64,000 bases of DNA from Flavobacterium sp. HJJ (GTDB lineage: Bacteria; Bacteroidota; Bacteroidia; Flavobacteriales; Flavobacteriaceae): assembly GCF_015351475.1 (NCBI RefSeq), contig NZ_JADKPR010000014.1:1-64000 (forward strand), read 5' to 3'. Both the position numbers and the translations under genes were made by a program. Positions 17,956-24,933 of this stretch are shown here, in pieces (the first letter of the stretch is position 1; the number at the start of each line of letters is the position of its first letter). The notes under the pieces are model-generated. The model was not told the DNA's origin. It did no database searches and saw only the letters and a program-made list of their open reading frames with translations.

Positions 17956-18375
17956 CTATAATACTCCATCAACAGGTTCCCAAAGTTCTATTTTATTTCC
18001 TTCGGAGTCCATGATGTGAATGAATTTTCCATAATCGAAGGTTTCCATTTCATCGAGGATGGTCACGCCGTTGGCTTTTAGATTTTTTACAAGTTCTTCG
18101 ATATTCTGAACCCTGTAATTAATCATGAATTCCTTTTTGGAGGGAGAAAAATATTCACTTCCACTCTTAAAGGGACTCCACTGCAGTTGATTCACTTCAT
18201 CGGGTTTGTTGATATTTCGGGATTCAAAAGTGGAACCCCATTCATTGACATCAAGCCCTAAGTTTTTAGCATACCATTCTCTGGTTTCAGCCGGATTGTC
18301 TGAAAAAAAGAATATTCCGCCGATTCCAGTTACTTTTGGGGTTTTGTCTTCTGTTTTGTTTTTTGAATCTTCCAT
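17956..18375 (-). CDS. VOC-superfamily (glyoxalase-like) protein
   Basis: A 139-residue protein with the vicinal-oxygen-chelate fold: two beta-alpha-beta-beta-beta modules, starting at VTGIGGIFFFSDNPAETREWYAKNLGL and ending with GKFIHIMDSEGNKIELWEP, the usual C-terminal metal-ligand strand with Glu. No signal peptide, so cytoplasmic. Members include glyoxalase I, dioxygenases and antibiotic-binding proteins; nothing here singles out a substrate. It has no evident operon partner. Confidence 0.8.
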   Translation of the reverse strand: MEDSKNKTEDKTPKVTGIGGIFFFSDNPAETREWYAKNLGLDVNEWGSTFESRNINKPDEVNQLQWSPFKSGSEYFSPSKKEFMINYRVQNIEELVKNLKANGVTILDEMETFDYGKFIHIMDSEGNKIELWEPVDGVL

Positions 18376-18562
18376 AATGTTTGTGTTTATTTTTTATTCA
18401 ATTTTTATTTCCTAAACGTAGCTGTTATTTCTAGAACGCAAAAAGGCAAGCTCATTATTATCTGTAAAAATATAAATCATTTGAAATAATTTTGCATACA
18501 GTTTTTATTCGTTTACTTATTTATAAGCATATTGTTTTTCAATTAGATAGGGAAGCTAACTT

Positions 18563-21500
18563 TTATCGTTTCAGTGTAAAATGTCCCGAAAAAACTGTCT
18601 TATCATCAAGGCTGGTCTTAAACCAATAATCATCAGACGGCATTTTTTTTCCATTATAAAAACCATTCCAACCTGAATCATTAAAAGATAATGTTAGTAA
18701 TAACTTCCCATATCTATCATATATATATGTTTTAGAACTCGGATATTTTTTTATACCCTTTATTTGCCAAAAATCATTATATCCATCATCATTTGGAGTA
18801 AAGAACTTCGGATAATCAACTATAGTGACTTCTTTAGAATCTTCACCACAACCTCCTTTATCTCTTACAAACACTAGATAGTTTCCTCCTTGAATATTAT
18901 AAAAATAATTACTGTCTTGATAATTTTTACCATCTATAGAATATTCAAAATCACCATCACCCGCTGCAACAATTTGAATAAAATTATTCTCTGACAACTC
19001 TTTATATTTTACTTCCGTAATAGTTGGAAGGGCTGACCTTATTAATTCAAGTTCAAAACTATTTTCGCAAGAAATATTATTTTGAAATTTAGTGACTGTT
19101 AGTATATAATTTCCAGAATTACCCAAATCGGCTCCATAAGTATTTGAAACAATGCTGCCATCTTGAAATTTCCAACTATAAACATCTAAATTATTATCAA
19201 CGTTTACATGTAATGAAGGCTCCAGATCGCATAAAATATAACTTTTCTCTATCCTTATACTTGGCAGTTCATTCACTATTAAATCGAAACTTGTCTCAGC
19301 ATTACAAAGACTATTTTTTTCATTCTCTACCTTTACTTTTATAGTTTGGAATTTTGATTGTGTATTTCTAAATAAAGTCGGCAAAGGACTTGATAAATTA
19401 TTTCCATTACTATCAAAATACATTATTTTCAAACCTAATTGATTCCCTATAATTTCAGTTCCTATATTAGACAAGTCAAAACTGGCAAAACCATTACCTT
19501 CGTCACATGCGTATCTATTGGCCGGTTTATTAATTTGGGGTTGTGAAGATGTTTTTAAAACTAACGGTGTTTCCACATAACAATTAGTTAAGCTATTTGT
19601 TACTCTAACGGTAATTATCTCCCTGTTGTTAGTCGAGTTTGTGTAGGGATTCGGTAAGGGACTTGGTAATTCATTTCCAATAGCATTAAAATAAGAAACT
19701 TTCATTCCGATTTGATTTCCTAAAACAGTCGATTCAACATTTGAAGTATCAAAATATTCTGAAATCCCATCATTATTGTTATCACATCCTAGAAGTTCCT
19801 GCAAAGGATTTGCTGTTGGCAATGGACTCACTATTAATTTAAAAGTTGATTCATTGTAGCAATTTGTATTTGTATTTATGACTTTCACTTTTATTATTTC
19901 TTCCTTGGCAATTTGATTTGTAATTGCATTTAATGGAGTTGGTATTTTCTGTCCGCTTTGATGATAAAATTCAACTTTTATATCTGTTGCAGCTCCTACA
20001 ATTATTGTTTCTAATGACTTTAAATTAAATTGCTCAAAACCATCTGTATCATTATCACAGACAATTAAATCAGAAACAGCCGATAAGTTTGGCATTGGAT
20101 TTACAATTAAATCAAAAGTGATTTCAGAATAACAGCAAAGGTTATCTTTATGACTAACTCTTACTGTTATGGTTTCCCTATCTTTAATGGTATTAGTGAA
20201 TGGATTAGGTAACGATTTGTATTTATTCCCCATCCCATCGATGAAAGTAACATCTTTATCAATTTGTCCTCCTAAGACCTGCTGAGTAACACTTGAAACA
20301 TCAAAAGATGTTGAAATGCCCGTACCAAAACTACTTTCACATGCATAAATATTATTAATACCATAAGCTTTTGGAGGTTCTTTTGCATCGATTGTTTCGG
20401 TTAAAGTTTCAACTGTTCCATCTTTTGCAGTAACAATAGCGGTAACTGTATATGTTCCATCTGCAGAAAAATCATGAAACGGAGATAAATCTGTAGATGT
20501 ATTGGCAACTCCTGAAACTGGATCTCCAAAATCCCATACTATTGAAGCAATTCTTGTCTTATCATCAATACTGAATTCCTTTAAAAATTCAGAACAGATA
20601 TTTGAAAAATTCATTTCAAAATGATTGGAAACATTTTTTACATTTCCCGTTACGTTGATATAGAAATTTGCATTTGATATTCCATCATCAGCAGTAGAGA
20701 AATATTTATTATATCCAATATCAGGTGAACGACTGCACCCTTTAAACCAAGAAATACCATTATCTTGTTTTGAACCAGCTATAAAAGCAACTGTTGAACC
20801 ACCACCTAATACAGGGTTACTACCTTTCTGAACTTCGACTAGTATTTTTTCAACACCTGCAGGTATTTTAATTGGAGTATTAAAATCTATTTGGATTATT
20901 TCAGAATTATCACGGCCTTCGGCTGGAGGAAGATCTATGGTTTGGCTACTACCAATTAAATCTGTTTGTGAAAAAGAGACAGGAAAATTATTATCAATTT
21001 TATAAATATTAAAAGTAGCAGTGGCACCCCATGCTGTACCATTAACCCCAACCTGCCCAGAAGTAATTACAAATTCTTCATTAGGCGATATTCCAAAATC
21101 TTTTAAGTTAAAATCTCTAGCCCAATAATAAGTTGATCCATAACAACCATACATATCTGTTTTCACTAAATCATCACATACGTTATGAGAGATTCGGGTT
21201 ACTGAACCAGAACTTTTTGTATTTAAAACTTCACCTGTAACATTTATATAAAAGTTAGCATTGGGTACAGGAATAGTTAAATCTGTTGTTGGAGTCAAAA
21301 GATGCTTTTTATCACAACCTATATACCAAGAATCTCCATTGTCTAGTTGTGTACCAGCAACAAATACTTCTGATCTTGTATAATTAGGATAATCTTGTCT
21401 CTTATTGACCATGACTAATATTTTTTCAACGCCTGCAGGAACAATGATGGGTTCATCAAAATCTAGTTTCATAATTTCTGGATTACCATCAATAGTTTTA

Positions 21501-21856
21501 GTAGATAAAACTCCCCGAGTTCCTAGTACTGGCTTTTCAAAATAAGAATTATAGATATCGGGAAATCTTTCATCAAATATGTAAACCGAAAAATACAATT
21601 TGGCACCAATATCGGATTTAGCAATTCCAATCTGCCCTGATCTAATAATAAATTGTTCATTTGGAGCTATACCAAAATCTGACAACTTAAATACTCTACC
21701 CCAATTTTCATCTTCTAGACAAGAATACATATCTGTCCTAATAAGAGTTGTCCCAATGTTATTGGTCAGAGTTATTTGAGCATTTATGCAGTGAAAAGAC
21801 AGAAAAATTAGAAGTAGAATTGTATTTTTCAATTTATTTTGGAAATGTACTTTCAT
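18563..21856 (-). CDS. Large repetitive T9SS cargo protein with PKD domain
   Basis: A 1,097-residue surface or secreted protein. The signal peptide (KVHFQNKLKNTILLLIFLSF) supports the ATG at 21856 over one 69 nt upstream. Residues about 28-400 are a tandem duplication of a roughly 190-residue unit; both copies share TDMYxC, a LSDFGIAPNE or LKDFGISPNE block and an IxPAGVEKILV strand. A PKD domain follows (about 435-495), then four or more 85-90-residue repeats beginning with a CD-N-DG motif, and a type B T9SS sorting domain (PKFFTPNDDGYNDFW to the final TLKR). Probably an adhesin or matrix protein. Confidence 0.85.
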   Translation of the reverse strand: MKVHFQNKLKNTILLLIFLSFHCINAQITLTNNIGTTLIRTDMYSCLEDENWGRVFKLSDFGIAPNEQFIIRSGQIGIAKSDIGAKLYFSVYIFDERFPDIYNSYFEKPVLGTRGVLSTKTIDGNPEIMKLDFDEPIIVPAGVEKILVMVNKRQDYPNYTRSEVFVAGTQLDNGDSWYIGCDKKHLLTPTTDLTIPVPNANFYINVTGEVLNTKSSGSVTRISHNVCDDLVKTDMYGCYGSTYYWARDFNLKDFGISPNEEFVITSGQVGVNGTAWGATATFNIYKIDNNFPVSFSQTDLIGSSQTIDLPPAEGRDNSEIIQIDFNTPIKIPAGVEKILVEVQKGSNPVLGGGSTVAFIAGSKQDNGISWFKGCSRSPDIGYNKYFSTADDGISNANFYINVTGNVKNVSNHFEMNFSNICSEFLKEFSIDDKTRIASIVWDFGDPVSGVANTSTDLSPFHDFSADGTYTVTAIVTAKDGTVETLTETIDAKEPPKAYGINNIYACESSFGTGISTSFDVSSVTQQVLGGQIDKDVTFIDGMGNKYKSLPNPFTNTIKDRETITVRVSHKDNLCCYSEITFDLIVNPMPNLSAVSDLIVCDNDTDGFEQFNLKSLETIIVGAATDIKVEFYHQSGQKIPTPLNAITNQIAKEEIIKVKVINTNTNCYNESTFKLIVSPLPTANPLQELLGCDNNNDGISEYFDTSNVESTVLGNQIGMKVSYFNAIGNELPSPLPNPYTNSTNNREIITVRVTNSLTNCYVETPLVLKTSSQPQINKPANRYACDEGNGFASFDLSNIGTEIIGNQLGLKIMYFDSNGNNLSSPLPTLFRNTQSKFQTIKVKVENEKNSLCNAETSFDLIVNELPSIRIEKSYILCDLEPSLHVNVDNNLDVYSWKFQDGSIVSNTYGADLGNSGNYILTVTKFQNNISCENSFELELIRSALPTITEVKYKELSENNFIQIVAAGDGDFEYSIDGKNYQDSNYFYNIQGGNYLVFVRDKGGCGEDSKEVTIVDYPKFFTPNDDGYNDFWQIKGIKKYPSSKTYIYDRYGKLLLTLSFNDSGWNGFYNGKKMPSDDYWFKTSLDDKTVFSGHFTLKR

Positions 21857-22016
21857 TCTTTTTATATTATTTCTGCTTAATTTCAATATTTTTATACACA
21901 AAACTTTCTCATATATATCCAACAAAAATGAATAATTTCATAAAAATTTACTTCACACATTACTCCTCAAATATATTAATTTATTCCTACAAATAATCTT
22001 GTTTATCCCGCTAAAC

Positions 22017-22152
22017 TGTGAGGGATAGCAATGAAAAGCCCGCAGACAAGTGTAGCGACAGCGGAACTTGTCGAGGACTTGCAATGAATAGCCCGACAGC
22101 CACAAAGAAAAAGGGCTATCACCGCAAAGTAAATAGCCCTTTTTCTTTGTGG
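22017..22152 (+). repeat. Structured intergenic repeat, copy A
   Basis: The element begins GTGAGGGATAGCAATGAAAAG, then AGCCCGCA, then a 7-bp stem GACAAGT/ACTTGTC (22045-22051 with 22066-22072) around a 14-nt loop GTAGCGACAGCGGA, then GAGGACTTG and a second AGCCCGAC block. It ends in a perfect 20-bp hairpin (22100-22119 with 22133-22152, 13-nt loop). Copy B at 33860-33956 is homologous, with the stem changed by compensation. The terminal hairpin could also terminate the DUF2797 gene, which ends at 22179 on the minus strand. It lies in a spacer without a supportable protein gene. Confidence 0.8.
22100..22152. terminator. 20-bp perfect hairpin, probable terminator of DUF2797
   Basis: Both arms are perfect complements containing AAAGAAAAAGGGCTAT and its reverse. 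Read on the minus strand, a GGGCTAT/ATAGCCC core is followed by a T-rich arm, as in a terminator for the gene ending at 22179. Its origin as the end of repeat copy A is an inference. Confidence 0.65.
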
Positions 22153-22178
22153 GTGGCACGCCAAAACGACAATAATTT

Positions 22179-22973
22179 TTATACATTAATCGAAACTACA
22201 TACCCCTCAAAACCTCGGACATTGAAAACGGTTCCATCTTCAAAAATGAGGTACTGCCCTTTGATTCCTATCAGCTTTCCTGTGAAATAAGGTGTTTTTT
22301 CCAGACTTAGGCTAGCAATTTTTTTGGGATAATTCAAAACCGGAAAATGCATTTCGTACAAGTCATTTTTATCCAAATGATAAAATTCCTGTACTTCTGC
22401 AGGGATGAGATTTTCAAGCTTTAATTTCTCGGCAATTAAATCAACAGGCAGGACATCATTTTGAAGCATTTTGCGCCAATTGGTTTTATCTGCATAATGA
22501 TTTTTTAGGGAAACCTCGGTAATTCCTGCCAAATATCGGTTGGGCACTTCGACGATTGAAATCGCCTGAGTCGCACCCTGATCGATCCATCGTGTAGGCA
22601 TTTGCGTTTTGCGTGTTACCCCTACTTTGACTTCGCTGGACAAGGCCAAATAAACGATGTGAGGCTGTAACTGCACTTTTTGTTCGTATTCCAAATCACG
22701 GTCGGCAATGCCAAGATGGGCGGTGCTCAGCTCGGGTTTCATGATCCAGTCGCCCACTGCCGGACTCGAATAAAAACAGTCGTAACAGAATCCCTGACGG
22801 AATATTTTTTTCTTTTTATTGCAGTTCAAACATTGGTAGCCTTCAAAATTAATTTCCAGCTCCTTGTTTAACAGCTGATTCATATTTAAAAAACTGTTTT
22901 CGAAAACCAGATAATATTGGATGGGATTCCCGAATTCTGTCTGCATTTTAGAAAGTACTCCTTGGTATGTCAT
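22179..22973 (-). CDS. DUF2797 protein
   Basis: A 264-residue DUF2797 protein of unknown function. A treble-clef-like zinc site is visible: CLNCNKKKKIFRQGFCYDCF (about 46-65), two Cys-x2-Cys pairs. It is followed by EHxxGI-like text (STAHLGIADRDLEYEQ) and a GIY-YIG-like strand pair, HIVYLALSSEVKVGVTRK. That resemblance to GIY-YIG nucleases is my reading and should be tested. No signal peptide. It is divergent from the GH3-family gene; a minus-strand promoter fits at 23091-23121, and a 7-bp tract precedes the ATG. Confidence 0.75.
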   Translation of the reverse strand: MTYQGVLSKMQTEFGNPIQYYLVFENSFLNMNQLLNKELEINFEGYQCLNCNKKKKIFRQGFCYDCFYSSPAVGDWIMKPELSTAHLGIADRDLEYEQKVQLQPHIVYLALSSEVKVGVTRKTQMPTRWIDQGATQAISIVEVPNRYLAGITEVSLKNHYADKTNWRKMLQNDVLPVDLIAEKLKLENLIPAEVQEFYHLDKNDLYEMHFPVLNYPKKIASLSLEKTPYFTGKLIGIKGQYLIFEDGTVFNVRGFEGYVVSINV

Positions 22974-22982
22974 TGGGATTTT

Positions 22983-23003
22983 AGATTGTTGATTTATGAT
23001 TGC
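22983..23003 (-). repeat. 7-bp tract before DUF2797
   Basis: Three 7-nt units (plus strand AGATTGT, TGATTTA, TGATTGC). In the sense of the DUF2797 mRNA these are GCAATCA-like units just before the start codon. Confidence 0.6.
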
Positions 23004-23052
23004 AAATGGCTGGACTATTCGCTTGAGTTTTGAATATTTGATAAAAATCGAA

Positions 23053-23081
23053 TTGTTTTTTACAAAAAAACACTATTTTTG
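23053..23081 (+). promoter_or_regulatory. Promoter of the GH3-family gene
   Basis: TTG (23053-23055), an 18-nt spacer and TATTTTTG (23074-23081) match the Bacteroidota consensus exactly. The predicted leader of about 110 nt includes the 7-bp tract at 23161-23195. Confidence 0.7.
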
Positions 23082-23090
23082 GTACAAGAG

Positions 23091-23121
23091 CAAAGTTAGC
23101 ATTTGTCAATCGATATTCAAA
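23091..23121 (-). promoter_or_regulatory. Promoter of DUF2797
   Basis: On the minus strand TTTG (23118-23121), a 19-nt spacer and TAACTTTG (23091-23098). It is nearly back to back with the GH3 promoter. Confidence 0.55.
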
Positions 23122-23160
23122 TTTTAAATTTCTGTCTTTTTCTATTTAGGAAAAAATCCG

Positions 23161-23195
23161 AGATCTAAAATCGTTAATCTAAAATCTAAAATCTC
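23161..23195 (+). repeat. 7-bp tract before the GH3-family gene
   Basis: On the plus strand, AGATCTAAAATCG, then TTAATCT, AAAATCT, AAAATCT and CC, directly followed by the ATG at 23197. The units keep a 7-nt period. The mRNA-sense orientation is the same as in the other tracts. Confidence 0.8.
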
Positions 23196-23196
23196 C

Positions 23197-24723
23197 ATGC
23201 CTTTATCCATTATAAATTCTATCGCTTCCTGGTTCTTGAAACAAAGAATTCACCAAATTGAGCTTTTCCTGAAGTATCCAAATGAGGTTCAGGAAGAATT
23301 GCTAATGAATTTAATCCGCTCATCCGAAGAAACGGTTTTTGGCAGACAATATGAGTATTCCTCAATAAAATCATACAAAACCTTTAGCGAAAGAGTTCCT
23401 ATTTCTTCCTACGAAGATTTGGAACCATTTATAGAACGTACCCGTCAGGGGGAACAAAATGTGCTCTGGAACACTCCTGTAAAATGGTTTGCCAAATCCA
23501 GCGGTACTACCAATGCCAAAAGCAAGTTTATCCCGGTAAGCAATGAAGCGCTCGAAGACTGTCATTACAAAGGCAGTAAAGATTTGCTGTGTTTGTATTT
23601 GAACAACAATGAAGAATCGGAGATGTTTGTGGGCAAAAGTCTGCGCCTTGGTGGCAGTTCCCAGATTTATGAAAACAAGAATACTTTTTTTGGCGATTTA
23701 TCGGCCATCTTGATTGAAAACATGCCTATCTGGGCCGAATTTAGCAGTACGCCGAGCAGTAAAATTTCTTTAATGAGCGAATGGGAAACCAAAATGAATG
23801 CTATCATCAAGGAAACCCTAAATGAAAATGTGACGAGTTTTGCAGGTGTTCCTTCCTGGATGCTGGTGCTTATGAATAAAGTATTGGAAGAAACCGGAAA
23901 AACAAACCTAATGGAAGTCTGGCCCAACTTGGAAGTGTACTTTCACGGAGGCGTAAGTTTTGACCCGTATCGCGATCAGTACCAAAAAATTCTTCCACAA
24001 AACCAATTCAAATACTACGAAATATACAATGCTTCCGAAGGCTTTTTTGCCATCCAGGACATAAATGGCTCCAGCGATTTACTGTTAATGCTGGACTACG
24101 GGATTTTTTATGAATTTATCCCGATGGACACTTTTGGCACACCAGACCAAAAAGCGATTCGTCTGGCCGATGTTGAATTGTTCAAAAACTATGCTATGGT
24201 TATCACTACCAATGGCGGTTTGTGGCGCTATTTAATTGGTGATACTGTACGTTTTACTTCTTTGGACCCGTATCGCGTTCGCGTGACTGGGCGCACCAAA
24301 CATCACATCAATGTTTTTGGTGAAGAATTAATGGTTGAAAATACTGATCAGGCTATTGCCAAAACCTGCAAAATAACCCAAACCGAGGTCGTCGATTATA
24401 CGGTTGCGCCTATTTTTATGAAAGACAAGGAAAAAGGAGCTCACGAATGGATGATTGAATTCAAACAGGAACCAAAAGACATCACCGCTTTTCAAAAAAT
24501 TCTGGACGAAACTTTACAGTCTTTAAACTCTGATTACGAAGCCAAACGCTACAACAATATGACACTGAATCCGCTGGTGATTAATGTCGCCAGAGAACGT
24601 TTATTTTATGATTGGCTCAAAGAATGCAATAAACTGGGAGGTCAGCACAAAATTCCTCGTTTATCCAACAAAAGAGACTATCTCGAGCAATTGAAAAAAA
24701 TGCAGCACTTTGTTAACTTCTAA
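23197..24723 (+). CDS. GH3-family acyl-acid-amido synthetase-like protein
   Basis: A 508-residue GH3 protein, part of the adenylate-forming (ANL) superfamily. Plant GH3 enzymes adenylate auxin or jasmonate and join them to amino acids; bacterial members are largely unassigned. ATP-binding motif 1 is visible as AKSSGTTNAKSKFIP (about 97-111), motif 2 as YNASEGFFA (about 278-286), and motif 3 as GLWRYLIGDTVRF (about 339-351), followed by TGRTKHHINVFGEEL. The protein is full length. It has a good promoter. A tiny lipoprotein gene overlaps its stop codon, and DUF2797 is divergent. Confidence 0.88.
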   Translation: MPLSIINSIASWFLKQRIHQIELFLKYPNEVQEELLMNLIRSSEETVFGRQYEYSSIKSYKTFSERVPISSYEDLEPFIERTRQGEQNVLWNTPVKWFAKSSGTTNAKSKFIPVSNEALEDCHYKGSKDLLCLYLNNNEESEMFVGKSLRLGGSSQIYENKNTFFGDLSAILIENMPIWAEFSSTPSSKISLMSEWETKMNAIIKETLNENVTSFAGVPSWMLVLMNKVLEETGKTNLMEVWPNLEVYFHGGVSFDPYRDQYQKILPQNQFKYYEIYNASEGFFAIQDINGSSDLLLMLDYGIFYEFIPMDTFGTPDQKAIRLADVELFKNYAMVITTNGGLWRYLIGDTVRFTSLDPYRVRVTGRTKHHINVFGEELMVENTDQAIAKTCKITQTEVVDYTVAPIFMKDKEKGAHEWMIEFKQEPKDITAFQKILDETLQSLNSDYEAKRYNNMTLNPLVINVARERLFYDWLKECNKLGGQHKIPRLSNKRDYLEQLKKMQHFVNF

Positions 24724-24854
24724 TGAAAAAACTATTCTTTCTTCTAATTATTTTAATCGTTTCCTCCTGTTCTTCTAGTCGTGTATGTGGCGGAAGTGGC
24801 GGCAAACGATGCGTGCAAACAGCAAATCCATCCAATACTCAAAACTTTTCTTAA
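24723..24854 (+). CDS. 43-aa lipoprotein overlapping the GH3-family gene
   Basis: The ATG overlaps the GH3 stop codon by one base (TAATG), a classic translational-coupling arrangement. Residues 1-15 (KKLFFLLIILIVSS) are a hydrophobic signal with a lipobox cysteine at 16. The mature peptide is about 28 residues with two further cysteines (C22, C30) in a Gly/Ser-rich context (VCGGSGGKRC). I do not know a family. The signal and coupling make it a real gene in my view; homologues after other flavobacterial GH3 genes would confirm it. Confidence 0.7.
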   Translation: MKKLFFLLIILIVSSCSSSRVCGGSGGKRCVQTANPSNTQNFS

Positions 24855-24933
24855 ATATTTCTATCTCTTCTTGTAACATTTTTTGATTTTGAAGGTCTTG
24901 TATGCAATCATCAATCAAAAAATCATTCAATTA

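Noticed and set aside
21953..22290. Two overlapping short frames over repeat copy A
   Set aside because: Both run through the hairpins of the repeat and have no recognisable protein character.
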